Of a stretch of DNA of 64,000 nt, positions 21,643 through 32,366 are shown in pieces. Every line of letters begins with the position of its first letter. Position 1 is the stretch's first letter. A program made the translations under genes and the position numbers. Below the pieces are notes generated by a model. It saw nothing but the letters and a program-made list of their open reading frames with translations. It was not told where the DNA came from and did no database searches. Source of the stretch: Burkholderiaceae bacterium (GTDB lineage: Bacteria > Pseudomonadota > Gammaproteobacteria > Burkholderiales > Burkholderiaceae); contig CANJBQ010000009.1 in the NCBI GenBank assembly GCA_947472645.1, forward strand, positions 1-64,000, in the 5' to 3' direction.

Positions 21643-22133
21643 GATTTTTTTCCTTTGAAATCAAGTACTGGAACTAACCGCGCTTTATCAACGTCAGTTA
21701 ATGAAAACTCAAGCATTGCTGACTCACCAGGTTTTGGCTCTATCAATAATCCCCAAACCGCATCCCGAGATTGAGGATCGCCTGACAGCAGACCCTGCAA
21801 TATCCCAGAAAAATTCTTTCTGTTAGCCATTGCCACATGCAACTTCAACGTGATCTCCAACCCCTTAAAACGCTCAAAATCTTGCGCTGTTTTAATGATT
21901 CGATCAACTCCCGGAGATGAAACTTCCAATCTTTCGAAAGCAATATTCTCAACCGGCAACATATAGGTCAATTGATGGCTCACCTTTTCACAATCCGCGA
22001 CCGTTATTGGCGTCTCAACATCCCGATTCTCAATCGTAACTCGAAGTAATCCCCTACCTTCTCTCTCAATATCTACAAGGTGGTAGTCCAAATTCTCAAC
22101 AACGTTCGCAATTACTAGGTTTTGATCAGCCAT
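21639..22133 (-). CDS. rimP: Ribosome maturation factor RimP
   Basis: [49 protein letters not shown] overlap with nusA. Confidence 0.94.
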   Translation of the reverse strand: MADQNLVIANVVENLDYHLVDIEREGRGLLRVTIENRDVETPITVADCEKVSHQLTYMLPVENIAFERLEVSSPGVDRIIKTAQDFERFKGLEITLKLHVAMANRKNFSGILQGLLSGDPQSRDAVWGLLIEPKPGESAMLEFSLTDVDKARLVPVLDFKGKKS

Positions 22134-22169
22134 ACATTTATGTCAAACTTCTAAAAACGATTTCATGCA

Positions 22170-22194
22170 AAAAAAAATGGGCAAATGCCCATTT
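22170..22194 (-). terminator. Rho-independent terminator between rluB and rimP
   Basis: AAATGGGC...GCCCATTT stem followed by a T-run on the minus strand. Confidence 0.75.
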
Positions 22195-22241
22195 CTTGCT
22201 AAAACTCTTCGAATTTCAGCAAAATAGAATTATAAACTAAT

Positions 22242-24026
22242 TTATTCCATACCACTAGGTTTCTTTGGTCTTGGACCCTTAAAACCGGTTTTTGGGCGAT
22301 TTTTCGGCCCCCGATTAGTAGGGCGACCACTTCGTTGACCTCCAGCACCCCCTGCTGTAGATACAAAACCGCTCTCATGAGTAACTTTTGGACCGCCAGG
22401 ACGTTGATGACGACCACCTTTTTTAGCTTGTCCACCGTTATTGCCATTTTGGTTCGAGTTTTGACCGTTTTTATGCTGAGTTAGCCCTAAATGATTATCT
22501 GCCATTTTTAACGCCTCTCTAGACCCCCAATAAGATACGGACGTTTGCATAGGATCTGGTTGTCCCTGAGCATCAGTATTGCGGTCATGGCCTCTTTGGG
22601 GCGATTTACCAGTTCCTGGAGAAACTGGCGCTTTAAGGCCTGCCATCTTCATGAGCTGTATCACTTGATCAGTAGGAACTTCTTCAAAACGTCCTCGTCT
22701 TAACCTAGGAGGCAAAATAAAGATGCCGTAGCGGGTTCTAATCAAACGGGAGACCATATGTCCAACGGCTTCAAACATTCTGCGCACTTCACGGTTTTTA
22801 CCCTCTGTAAGCGCAACATGGTACCAACGATTAGCCCCGTCACCACCACCATCAGCTAAACGCAAGAACTTCGCTACTCCGTCCTCTAACGTAATACCCA
22901 TTTTTAAAAGTTGCGACTGATCATGCTCAAGCTCACCCATAATACGCACAGCGTATTCACGCTCAATCCCGTAACGAGGGTGCATTAAACGATTAGCAAG
23001 CTCTCCAGAAGTCGTAAATAGTAAGAGTCCTTCGGTATTAAAGTCCAAGCGACCGACAGCAATCCAACGACCATTTTTGGCTTTTGGTAAACGTTCAAAT
23101 ACCGTTGGGCGACCTTCTGGATCAGACTGACTAACAATTTCTCCTGCTGGCTTGTGATACATCAGTACCCGTGGTGGCTTCGTCTGAATCTTACGATGCA
23201 CCATCTTGCCATTAATGCGGACTTGATCCGTCGGCCCAATCCGCTGACCAATATGAGCTGGCATACTATTCACAGAAACACGCCCCTGAATAATCAGTTC
23301 TTCCATCTCACGCCGTGAACCCATTCCAGCATCAGCTAATACTTTATGTAACTTGACCGTGTCTTCATCTTCGACTTCATCATCTAAACCATCTAGATCA
23401 GACCAAACTTCATTACGCATTGACATCGGCAAATCTTGCACATTGGCAAATTGATATTGATTCAGAGCCTCATCATTGTCAGGTTGCTCATGATTATCAT
23501 TCGAATCGTCCCATTCTGAAGAACTTGCATCCTGGATTGCTTTTAAACTAGGGTCGACCACAGTCATCTGTGAGTTTTCATCATCACTCGTTGTACTCGC
23601 CGTTACTTCTACCAATTCCGGACTATCTAACAATGCATCAAACTCACCCGAAACAACTTGTGCAAATAATTGCTCGCTTTGTTCCTTTAAAGGATTTGGT
23701 TTATTCTGTTGTTGGGGACGTTGTTGGGGGCGTTGTTGGGTACGTTGATGAGGATGGCGCGCACCAGTTCTTGGACGATTACCACCTTCACTGCCCTCTT
23801 GAGGATTAGCACCTTCAGTACCATCTTCGGATGGCGCACCCTCCGGACGTGGACGTTTATTTCCGAAGCGCCCACCTTTACGCCCATAACGGGGATTTCT
23901 AGGACGTTTTGACTCTCCACCTTCTGCGTTTTGTGGTGAACCTTGATCTGCAGAAAGCGCTTTATTGTCTGAAGATCCCTCTGTTACAACTTTGGGTACT
24001 TCATCAGGTCTTTCTATTTCAGTCAT
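22242..24026 (-). CDS. rluB: 23S rRNA pseudouridine synthase, RluB-type, with long low-complexity N- and C-terminal extensions
   Basis: S4 domain [47 protein letters not shown]; basic/Gln-rich tails. Confidence 0.92.
   Translation of the reverse strand: MTEIERPDEVPKVVTEGSSDNKALSADQGSPQNAEGGESKRPRNPRYGRKGGRFGNKRPRPEGAPSEDGTEGANPQEGSEGGNRPRTGARHPHQRTQQRPQQRPQQQNKPNPLKEQSEQLFAQVVSGEFDALLDSPELVEVTASTTSDDENSQMTVVDPSLKAIQDASSSEWDDSNDNHEQPDNDEALNQYQFANVQDLPMSMRNEVWSDLDGLDDEVEDEDTVKLHKVLADAGMGSRREMEELIIQGRVSVNSMPAHIGQRIGPTDQVRINGKMVHRKIQTKPPRVLMYHKPAGEIVSQSDPEGRPTVFERLPKAKNGRWIAVGRLDFNTEGLLLFTTSGELANRLMHPRYGIEREYAVRIMGELEHDQSQLLKMGITLEDGVAKFLRLADGGGDGANRWYHVALTEGKNREVRRMFEAVGHMVSRLIRTRYGIFILPPRLRRGRFEEVPTDQVIQLMKMAGLKAPVSPGTGKSPQRGHDRNTDAQGQPDPMQTSVSYWGSREALKMADNHLGLTQHKNGQNSNQNGNNGGQAKKGGRHQRPGGPKVTHESGFVSTAGGAGGQRSGRPTNRGPKNRPKTGFKGPRPKKPSGME
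23708..23755. repeat. Imperfect 12-bp tandem repeat in rluB encoding a QRPQ-type stretch
   Basis: gttgttggggac / gttgttgggggc / gttgttgggtac / gttgatgaggat. Confidence 0.8.
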
Positions 24027-24723
24027 GGGTCTTATTCTTTTCGTCTATCGGTACTTCTATAGTTGCATCAGTTTCAGATGAAGCATCATGGCTTGACACA
24101 TCTTCACCAAGTTCATCTGGAGCCAAGCCTTGTTCTTCTGGAGAATCATTAGCCGTATCTAATAAAGCACCTTCAAAATTAATCACCTGTTGAGCAATTT
24201 GATCAACAATGACACCATCTTCAAGCGAAGGCAAAGATTGAAGATTTGGAATACTCATATCGTCTAAAAACTGTTTGGTGGTGGCATATAAAGCAGGTCG
24301 TCCAATCGTATCTTTGTGACCAATGACCTCAATCCAAACCCGGTCCTCAAGCTGACGAATAATCTGTGTACTAACAGTTACCCCACGAATTTCCTCTATC
24401 TCACCGCGCGTTACTGGTTGACGATAAGCAATAATTGCCAAAGTTTCCATGACTGCACGTGAATATTTGGGGGGCTTTTCTACTGTTAATCGATCTAAAT
24501 ATTCACGCATCGACAAACGGCTTTGAAAGCGCCAGCCTGTAGCGATGTTCACTAGCTCCATCCCTTTTTCAGACCAGTCCCTTTGTAACTCGTTCAGCCA
24601 AGTAATAATATTTTCAGGACTGACTTCATCGCCATAAAGACGTGTCAATTCATTCATCGATAAAGGCTCCTCGCTGCACAAAAGAGCAGTTTCGAGCACT
24701 AACTTATAGTGGTTTTCAATCAT
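24019..24723 (-). CDS. scpB: SMC-Scp complex subunit ScpB
   Basis: [56 protein letters not shown]. Confidence 0.95.
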   Translation of the reverse strand: MIENHYKLVLETALLCSEEPLSMNELTRLYGDEVSPENIITWLNELQRDWSEKGMELVNIATGWRFQSRLSMREYLDRLTVEKPPKYSRAVMETLAIIAYRQPVTRGEIEEIRGVTVSTQIIRQLEDRVWIEVIGHKDTIGRPALYATTKQFLDDMSIPNLQSLPSLEDGVIVDQIAQQVINFEGALLDTANDSPEEQGLAPDELGEDVSSHDASSETDATIEVPIDEKNKTHD

Positions 24724-24949
24724 ATTTCAATGAGATTTGAAATTACTTTCAATCTTTACTTTCTATTTACTCTCTCAAGAGTTATGAAACTCAGTGTTTT
24801 CAATTTGATGTATTACTTGATTCTCTCAATCAGAAATTAGTCTTTAATGATTATCAGAGGAGGACATTCAGTACTGATTCATCTTTGTTATCTATCCGTT
24901 GATGATTCAGCTCTTTTGCGAATAAGCTATTATATCGGAATCCTTACCA

Positions 24950-24972
24950 TTGGTAAAAATTGTTTTTACCAA
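24950..24972. promoter_or_regulatory. Perfect inverted repeat just upstream of the patatin gene
   Basis: TTGGTAAAAA-ttg-TTTTTACCAA (10-bp arms, 3-nt loop), overlapping a second palindrome TACCAtTGGTA. Confidence 0.5.
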
Positions 24973-24999
24973 CAAATTGTACCCCTTCTAAAGATACTC

Positions 25000-25986
25000 A
25001 TGAAAATGGTTCAAAAAATTTCGGTGTATCCAGCAATTAAACTGACTATATGTTTGTGTTTGTGCCTTTATGGTATCACGGCATGCTCACCGATACCCCC
25101 TAAAAAAGAGGCGCCAGTTGACTCCGATGTGAAACTAATACCCCCTCTAACTCTTGCTCCACCTCCACCCCCAGCCCCTCCTGTCGCGCCTCCAAGGATT
25201 CCGGTCATTGGTCTCGCATTGGGTGGAGGTGCGGCAAGAGGATTTGCACATATTGGCGCAATCAAAGTCTTAGAAGCAAATGGCATCAAACCGGACATCA
25301 TCGTCGGTACCAGCGCTGGTAGCGTGATTGGATCCATTTATGCCACAGGCATTTCTGCCGGCGAATTACAACGAATCGCCATCAATCTCGACGAGGCAAC
25401 CATCACCGATTGGATGAATCCATTCTCTAGTAAATTAGGTGGAATGATAAAGGGGGATGCTTTGCAATCAACCGTCAATCAAATGGTTAAAAACCGCTCC
25501 ATCGAAAATATGAAAATTCGTTTAGGTATCGTAGCTACTGATTTAAAAACAGGTAACTCGATTTTGTTTCAGCGAGGTAATACTGGCCAGGCCGTTCGGG
25601 CGTCAAGTAGTGTTCCCGGTATCTTTATGCCAACGATTATTGCCGGAAGAGAATACGTGGATGGAGGGTTATCTTCACCAGTTCCCATTAGATACGCAAA
25701 AAATTTAGGGGCTGATATCGTCATCGCCATTAATATCTCAGCAGACCCATCCAATCAAAATGTATCCGGAATCTTAGGCACTCTGCTGCAAACAACCACG
25801 ATTATGGGAAGTGCCATTACCCGTTGGGAGTTGCCACTCGCAGACGTTGTTGTCGTCCCTCAACTACCCCAAATGAAGGGCACTGACTTTAACGCTAGAA
25901 ACTCTGCCATCCTTGCCGGTGAAGAGGCTATGCAACAACAAATCCTACTACTTAAAATGAAAATCGAGGCTTTTAAAAAACAATAA
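25000..25986 (+). CDS. Patatin-like phospholipase, predicted lipoprotein (RssA-like)
   Basis: Signal ending GITAC lipobox, proline-rich linker, GLALGGGAARGFAHIGAIKVLE, GTSAGSVIGS nucleophile, DGGLSSPVP. ATG at 25000 preferred over 24847. Confidence 0.9.
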   Translation: MKMVQKISVYPAIKLTICLCLCLYGITACSPIPPKKEAPVDSDVKLIPPLTLAPPPPPAPPVAPPRIPVIGLALGGGAARGFAHIGAIKVLEANGIKPDIIVGTSAGSVIGSIYATGISAGELQRIAINLDEATITDWMNPFSSKLGGMIKGDALQSTVNQMVKNRSIENMKIRLGIVATDLKTGNSILFQRGNTGQAVRASSSVPGIFMPTIIAGREYVDGGLSSPVPIRYAKNLGADIVIAINISADPSNQNVSGILGTLLQTTTIMGSAITRWELPLADVVVVPQLPQMKGTDFNARNSAILAGEEAMQQQILLLKMKIEAFKKQ

Positions 25987-26011
25987 AGGGTAGCCAAAGC
26001 TACCCTTTATT
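25982..26011. terminator. Bidirectional hairpin terminator between convergent patatin and NlpC/P60 genes
   Basis: 13-bp perfect stem AATAAAGGGTAGC-caaa-GCTACCCTTTATT; overlaps the patatin stop codon. Confidence 0.85.
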
Positions 26012-26028
26012 ATGACTATTTTGGAAAA

Positions 26029-26598
26029 TTACTTCGTAATCATATCCATTTGAATAGAGTTTTTATAGACAGGATCTACACGGCGGGCACCATCAAAACG
26101 CTTATCCCAATAAACAGTTGTCATGTCATCTACACGAACTCCAGATCCCCGCGCAGGCGCGTGAATAAATTTATTCTCACCAACATAAATACCAACGTGC
26201 GAGTTCTCACGTTGCAAGGTGTTGAAAAAAACTAAATCGCCAGGCATCAAACTCTCTCTAGAGATTTGTAATCCGACCTTGCTCATATCATCCGTTTTAC
26301 GCGGGAAGAGAAATCCTAAATTATCTTTGAATACATACTTCACAAATGCACTAGCATCAAAACCAGTTTGAACTTTATCATCCCAACGATAACGAACACC
26401 AATAAGCTGCATGGCGTTATTAATCAAACTCCCTGTACTATCGGAAACGGTAACTGCAACTTTTCTGTAAAAAGCTGGCTTAGCAACTGCCTCTGTCGAA
26501 GCTTCTTCAGTCGATTGCGCCAAAACCATGGAGGACATCAATGCCGCCATGGCTAAGGGAACCACTAAGAATGTTTTCGTAAGTTGTTGATTATTCAT
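26029..26598 (-). CDS. Exported NlpC/P60 (C40) family protein with substituted catalytic cysteine
   Basis: LIGVRYRWDDKVQTGFDASAFVKYVF, MPGDLVFFNT, SHVGIYVGENKFIHAPARG, YWDKRFDGARRV. The usual FDCSG is FDASA. Confidence 0.85.
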   Translation of the reverse strand: MNNQQLTKTFLVVPLAMAALMSSMVLAQSTEEASTEAVAKPAFYRKVAVTVSDSTGSLINNAMQLIGVRYRWDDKVQTGFDASAFVKYVFKDNLGFLFPRKTDDMSKVGLQISRESLMPGDLVFFNTLQRENSHVGIYVGENKFIHAPARGSGVRVDDMTTVYWDKRFDGARRVDPVYKNSIQMDMITK

Positions 26599-26679
26599 GT
26601 TTTAATAATTTAAAGTAAATGCTTTTCCTAAGTCTAAACGACTTTCGGACAAATTTCAATGGTTGATGATCAAAAAATA

Positions 26680-28308
26680 TCAAAAGGCTTCATATATTAG
26701 TTGCTGGGTATAGGCGCTTTTAGGGGCTTTAATGATCTCTTCCGTCTCGCCAAACTCCACAATATCGCCATGTTGCAACACCATAATCCGGTGAGACATC
26801 GCTCGAACAACTGCAATATCATGACTGATAAAAATATAGGCCAAATTGTATTTTTGCTGCAAATCCGTCAATAGCGCTAAAACCTGCTTCTGAATGGTGA
26901 CATCTAAAGCTGAGGTGGGCTCATCCAAAATCAAGATTTCTGGCTTTAATATCAAGGCCCTAGCTATAGCGATCCGCTGACGCTGCCCACCAGAAAACTC
27001 ATGAGGGTAACGATCAATAGCCGACTTCTCCAGACCTACCTCTGCTAAAACATCCGCTACACGAGCTAATTTCTGAGCTTGGCTCAAATTGGGTTGATGC
27101 ACGTCTAAACCCTCAGCAATAATCTGCCCTACGGACATCCGTGGAGATAAGGAGCCAAATGGATCCTGAAAAATGACTTGAAACTTAGCGCGCATAGCTC
27201 GTTTATCCGAGGCGCTCAATTTCGTCCAAGAGCTCCCTAGTAATTCAACATTCCCCTCCATCTTTGCTGAGGTTCCCGCGAGAAGATCCAAAAGCGCCAT
27301 ACCTAATGTGGTTTTACCCGAGCCTGATTCACCAATAATCCCAAGTGTCTCCCCTTGGCGTAAATCAAAATTGATCCCTCTTAAAACTGAGGTATATTTC
27401 GTTTTTTGATAAAAATGGAGTAATTGACTCCACCCGGATTGTTCCGCAGGGTAACCCACCTCTATACCTTTAGCATCTAATAAATGGGTCGCTAGCGGTA
27501 TTAAAGGTAATAGATTTTTTTCAGGACGGCTATTAACTAGAGACTGTGTGTAAGCAGTTTGAGGGGCTTCAAAAATATTCTGTGTGGAACCACTTTCAAC
27601 CACTTTACCCTGATGCATCACCACCACCTGTTGAGCAAATTTTTTCACTAAATTAAGATCATGGCTAATCAACAAAATTGACATGCCTTGATTTTCAGAG
27701 TGCTTCTGTAAATCTTTTAACAAATCTAAAATTTGTTTACGTAAATTAACGTCGAGCGCTGTCGTGGGCTCATCAGCAATTAATAACTTAGGCTTTGTCG
27801 ACAACGCCATGGCGATCATGGCTCGTTGTCTTTGCCCTCCCGATAATTGATGCGGATAAGCGTGCATCTTATTTTTCACATCCGGCAACCCAACACGCTC
27901 TAACATTTCCATCGCGCGACGAGTAGACTCTTCTTTACGAAGCATGGGCTCATGAATCGTAACCGCCTCAATGATTTGATAACCAATGGTAAATAATGGA
28001 TTAAGGGCTGTCATCGGCTCCTGGAAAATCATGGCAATCTCACGTCCTCTGATGGCTCTTAATTCCTCCATCGGAATTCTTAATAAATTCTTATCACCCC
28101 AATGAATATGTCCTCTTACATCAGCACCATCAGGTAACAAACCTAAAATCGATAAAGCCGTTAATGACTTACCCGAACCTGATTCCCCAACAATCGCAAT
28201 CCGCGATCCCGGTGGAATCTCTAGGTTGAGGTTTTCAACCACATTACGCTCTTTACGACCTTGCCCAAAAGAAATATTTAAGCCTTGTATTTTTAAGGAC
28301 GGAATCAT
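26680..28308 (-). CDS. yejF: Oligopeptide/microcin C-type ABC transporter ATP-binding protein (duplicated ATPase, YejF)
   Basis: Two ABC cassettes: GESGSGKSLTAL/SGGQRQRAMIAMAL and GESGSGKTTLGM/SGGQRQRIAIARAL. Confidence 0.92.
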   Translation of the reverse strand: MIPSLKIQGLNISFGQGRKERNVVENLNLEIPPGSRIAIVGESGSGKSLTALSILGLLPDGADVRGHIHWGDKNLLRIPMEELRAIRGREIAMIFQEPMTALNPLFTIGYQIIEAVTIHEPMLRKEESTRRAMEMLERVGLPDVKNKMHAYPHQLSGGQRQRAMIAMALSTKPKLLIADEPTTALDVNLRKQILDLLKDLQKHSENQGMSILLISHDLNLVKKFAQQVVVMHQGKVVESGSTQNIFEAPQTAYTQSLVNSRPEKNLLPLIPLATHLLDAKGIEVGYPAEQSGWSQLLHFYQKTKYTSVLRGINFDLRQGETLGIIGESGSGKTTLGMALLDLLAGTSAKMEGNVELLGSSWTKLSASDKRAMRAKFQVIFQDPFGSLSPRMSVGQIIAEGLDVHQPNLSQAQKLARVADVLAEVGLEKSAIDRYPHEFSGGQRQRIAIARALILKPEILILDEPTSALDVTIQKQVLALLTDLQQKYNLAYIFISHDIAVVRAMSHRIMVLQHGDIVEFGETEEIIKAPKSAYTQQLIYEAF

Positions 28309-29336
28309 GCATTACTCCTGCGGCGTGGATCAAAGGCATTCCTTAAAGCTTCACCCATAAAGGTTAACAATAATAATGTTCCAACCAACACAATAAAAGT
28401 CGCTAGTGATATCCACCACGCATCTAAGTTCGATTTACCCTGTGACAACAATTCTCCAAGACTGGGCGTGTCTGGAGGAACACCCAAACCCAAAAAGTCT
28501 AAACTAGTCAGCGATAAAATAGCTGCACTCATCTGAAAGGGTAAAAAAGTAATCACTGGTATCAAACTGTTTGGCAAAATATGCCTATACATAATCTGCC
28601 AATTCGATAAACCTAGTGCTCTTGCCGCTTTCACATACTCCAAACTACGATTACGATAAAACTCTACGCGCACATAATCAGATAAGTGAATCCAACTAAA
28701 CAGAGATAACAAGATGACTAATAACCAAATACTTGGACTAAATACAGATGCAAAAATAATCAATAAATACAACTCTGGCAAAGATCGCCAGACATCAATG
28801 ATACGTTGAGTAATAAGGTCAAATCTACCCCCAAGATAGCCCATCAGACCGCCTAACAAAACGCCAATAATGACTCCTACAATAGTTAAGGCTAAACCAA
28901 ATAAAACAGAGAGCCTGAATCCATAAATCAAACGCGCCAGAACATCTCTACCTCGGTCGTCAGTGCCTACCCAATTATCCATTGAAGGTGATGCAGGATT
29001 AGGTTGTTTTGAAAAGTAATTAAGCGATAAGTAACTGTATTCAATCGGAGGGAAAATAGCCCAGTTCCTCTTACTTTGGAGATGCTTTCGAATCAAGGGA
29101 TCATGGAAATCAGTCGGTGTTTCAAAGTCACCACCAAAAACCGTTTCTGGATAATCTTTCACAATTGGAAAATAAAATTGCCCTTCATAATGCACAATCA
29201 AGGGACGATCATTGGCAACAAATTCAGCGCACAAACTAATTCCAAACAGGATTAAAAAAATCCATAGGCTGGAATACCCTAATCGATTACTTTTGAATCG
29301 TTGCCAAGCAGAATTTTTTTTCTTGACGGTTGCCAT
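28305..29336 (-). CDS. yejE: ABC transporter permease (YejE)
   Basis: DPP/OPP-type permease; WVGTDDRGRDVLARLIYGFRLSVLFG, DPRRRSNA C-terminus. Confidence 0.9.
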   Translation of the reverse strand: MATVKKKNSAWQRFKSNRLGYSSLWIFLILFGISLCAEFVANDRPLIVHYEGQFYFPIVKDYPETVFGGDFETPTDFHDPLIRKHLQSKRNWAIFPPIEYSYLSLNYFSKQPNPASPSMDNWVGTDDRGRDVLARLIYGFRLSVLFGLALTIVGVIIGVLLGGLMGYLGGRFDLITQRIIDVWRSLPELYLLIIFASVFSPSIWLLVILLSLFSWIHLSDYVRVEFYRNRSLEYVKAARALGLSNWQIMYRHILPNSLIPVITFLPFQMSAAILSLTSLDFLGLGVPPDTPSLGELLSQGKSNLDAWWISLATFIVLVGTLLLLTFMGEALRNAFDPRRRSNA

Positions 29337-30409
29337 TACGAACCCCCACTACCAAATTGAATCCTTGGGTCAACGAGAACATAACCAATATCAGAGAGTA
29401 ACTTTGTGAATAATCCAATCAAAGTAAATACATACAAAGTTCCAAATACCACTGGATAATCTCTGCGCATAACCGCTTCAAAAGACATCAACCCGATACC
29501 ATCAAGAGAAAATAAAGTCTCTATCAATAACGATCCAGCAAAAAAAGCTCCAATAAACGCCGCAGGAAACCCAGTAACTAAGGGGATCATGGCGTTACGA
29601 AATATATGTCGCCACAATACTAAATGCTCCGGCAAACCTTTCGCTCTTGCAGTAGTGACGTACTGTTTACGTATTTCCTCTATAAAAGAATTTTTAGTCA
29701 GCATGGTAATCACGGCAAAGCTACCCAAGACAGAAGCAGTAATTGGTAATACTAAATGCCATAAATAATCTAATATTTTTGACGTCAAGGAGAGTGATTC
29801 AAAGTTATCAGAGACTAGTCCTCGTAATGGAAATATTTGTAAAAAAGAACCTCCCCCAAAAAGGACAAGCAATAAGATACCCATAACAAATCCAGGGATA
29901 GCATAACCAATTAAGACCAATAAACTGGAAATCGTATCAAAGCGCGTGCCGTCCCGAATCGCCTTGGATATACCCAGTGGTACGGAAATTAAATACGTGA
30001 TGAAAAAAGTCCACAAACCGATACTGATAGAAACTGGCAACTTTGTCAAAATCAATTGCCAAACACTCTGATGCTGATAATAGCTTTCTCCTAAATCAAA
30101 CTGTGCAAATTTTCCAAGCATACTAAAGTATCGTTCGATCGGGGGTTTATCAAAACCATATAGAGCTTTAATTTCTGCTAATCTTTTCTCATCAATACCC
30201 TGCCGACCACGATAGGTACTTCCTCCTCCGGTTGCCTCGCCAGCACCTACCCCAGCTCCGCCCCGCCCTTTTAACTCAAGCACCATTTGCTCAACAGGTC
30301 CTCCAGGCACAAACTGAACCACAGCAAAAGTTAAGGTTAAAACCCCAATCAATGTTGGAATCATGAGTAATAATCGTTTGACGATGTAAGGAGCTAAACC
30401 ATGTCTCAT
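29336..30409 (-). CDS. yejB: ABC transporter permease (YejB)
   Basis: YIVKRLLLMIPTLIGVLTLTFAVVQFVPGGPVEQM; start trimmed to MRHGLAPY. Confidence 0.9.
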   Translation of the reverse strand: MRHGLAPYIVKRLLLMIPTLIGVLTLTFAVVQFVPGGPVEQMVLELKGRGGAGVGAGEATGGGSTYRGRQGIDEKRLAEIKALYGFDKPPIERYFSMLGKFAQFDLGESYYQHQSVWQLILTKLPVSISIGLWTFFITYLISVPLGISKAIRDGTRFDTISSLLVLIGYAIPGFVMGILLLVLFGGGSFLQIFPLRGLVSDNFESLSLTSKILDYLWHLVLPITASVLGSFAVITMLTKNSFIEEIRKQYVTTARAKGLPEHLVLWRHIFRNAMIPLVTGFPAAFIGAFFAGSLLIETLFSLDGIGLMSFEAVMRRDYPVVFGTLYVFTLIGLFTKLLSDIGYVLVDPRIQFGSGGS

Positions 30410-30411
30410 GT

Positions 30412-32253
30412 TTATTCTTTCTTCAGCGGTTGAGCTTCGCGCCACCAGTTACTTAAAACCCAACCCTCGGCAGTGTAATACAAAGGGGGGGTTGGAAAAC
30501 CTAACTGCGAGCTATAAGCAACTCGGTGGGTCGGGTTATACCAGTGGGGTACGACAAAATAATGATGAATCAAAATACGGTCAAGAGCGCGAGTAGCAAC
30601 GTAGAGCTTTTCGCGAGTCTCGGCTCGAGTAATCATCCCAATTAAATCATCCACAGCGCGCAATTGAACCCCAATTTGGTTATCAGAACCTTTTTGCCCT
30701 GCCGCTTCGCTCCCAAAACGATCCCACAACTCATTACCAGGACTTTGGGTATCTTGATACCGAATCGTCGTCATCTCAAAATCGTGCTCATTGAGACGTT
30801 GTTGATAAAGCGCATTATCGGTTGTCCTCACATTAGCCTGAATCCCTAATTTCTCTAAATTACGGACATATGCAGTCAGGATTCGTAATAAGAACGGACT
30901 ATCTTCCAACATTTCAAAGACAAAGGGCTGACCCGCTTTATTCCGTAGCGCGCCATCTCGATATGTCCAACCCGCTTGTGCCAAAAGATCACGCGCTTTC
31001 AGTAAATTTTTTCGGAGAGACTGAGGTTCATTCGTGCTAGTAGGTGAAGGCATAGGGCCTAATATCTCTGGAGTTATCTCACTGGGATATTTTTGTTGCA
31101 AGCTCTTTAATAAGCGTAACTCTTCACCATCAGGAAGACTATTCGCCTCATAAGATGCGCCAAGTAAAGAGTTCGCAAAATAACTATCTAAACGTTTATA
31201 TTGACTATAAAAAATCTGCCGATTGAGCCACTCAAAATCCAGCGCCAAACCCAGTGCTTGACGTACTCTTGGATCTTTAAAAACTTCCTTACGCGTATTC
31301 ATGGCAAATCCTTGCATACCAGCGCCATTCTGGTGTTTAAACTCGTGCTTGATGAGTTGCCCATTATTAAATTTCGAACCTACATAACTTTTCGCCCATA
31401 ACTTGGCGCGATACTCGACAATCGCATCAAACTCACCTGCTTTAAAGGCTTCTAAGCGAACCGTGTCATCACTAAATAATTTATAAACAATCCGGTCAAA
31501 ATTAAAGCTCCCAATACGAGCATTAATATTCTTACCCCAATAATTGGGGTTCTTTTTAAAGATGATATTTCTTCCAGTTTGATAAGACTCGATGATGTAG
31601 GGACCACTGCCAATCGGTGACTCAAAAGCCAAATCGTTAAAAGCCACTTTGGTTCCATCCTTTTTTTGGCCCCAATGCGGTGAAAAAATCGGCATCGTTC
31701 CAACTAATAAGGGCGCTTCACCAGTTCGAGATCTAAAGTCAAACCGAACGACACGATCCGAAACCACCACCGCTTGTTTAATATCCGCAAATATCGTGCG
31801 ATATCGAGGATGACCTAGCTTACTCATTAACGTATCAAAACTATATTTAACATCGCTGGCAGTGATCGTAGTTCCATCACTAAATTTAGCTTCTGGACGA
31901 AGATGAAATGTCATCGATAAATGATCTGGAGATATCACCATGTCATCTGCAATTAAACCGTAAATGGTGGAAGTCTCATCAGAACTCCCAATAGCAAGTG
32001 ATTCAAACATTAAATCAGCAATACCTGGGGCGGAAACACCTCTTAAAGTGAAGGGATTAAATTTATCAAAACTGGTTCGACGATCCGGATTAGCTAACGT
32101 GAGCGTTCCACCCTGAGGTGCTTGGGGATTAACAAAATCAAAGGCTAAAAAATCTTTTGGGTATTTGGGCTCTCCATATTGAGCAAAAGCGTGCGCCGCC
32201 CAACCAGATTGGGGGAAAAAAAGAATACTCAGAAATAATAGGATGATTTTCAT
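30412..32253 (-). CDS. yejA: Extracellular solute-binding protein family 5 (YejA)
   Basis: Signal peptide; HAFAQYGEPKYPKDFLAFDFVNPQAPQGGTL; FDKFNPFTLRG. Confidence 0.9.
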   Translation of the reverse strand: MKIILLFLSILFFPQSGWAAHAFAQYGEPKYPKDFLAFDFVNPQAPQGGTLTLANPDRRTSFDKFNPFTLRGVSAPGIADLMFESLAIGSSDETSTIYGLIADDMVISPDHLSMTFHLRPEAKFSDGTTITASDVKYSFDTLMSKLGHPRYRTIFADIKQAVVVSDRVVRFDFRSRTGEAPLLVGTMPIFSPHWGQKKDGTKVAFNDLAFESPIGSGPYIIESYQTGRNIIFKKNPNYWGKNINARIGSFNFDRIVYKLFSDDTVRLEAFKAGEFDAIVEYRAKLWAKSYVGSKFNNGQLIKHEFKHQNGAGMQGFAMNTRKEVFKDPRVRQALGLALDFEWLNRQIFYSQYKRLDSYFANSLLGASYEANSLPDGEELRLLKSLQQKYPSEITPEILGPMPSPTSTNEPQSLRKNLLKARDLLAQAGWTYRDGALRNKAGQPFVFEMLEDSPFLLRILTAYVRNLEKLGIQANVRTTDNALYQQRLNEHDFEMTTIRYQDTQSPGNELWDRFGSEAAGQKGSDNQIGVQLRAVDDLIGMITRAETREKLYVATRALDRILIHHYFVVPHWYNPTHRVAYSSQLGFPTPPLYYTAEGWVLSNWWREAQPLKKE

Positions 32254-32366
32254 AGCAGAACGTTTATCTTACTTCAGGTCGGTCATGAGTGATGTGACAC
32301 AATTGTAGTTGGCTGAAAAGTTTTTGTAATAATTGTAATAGTCGTCATTTTCATAAGGAAATTAAC

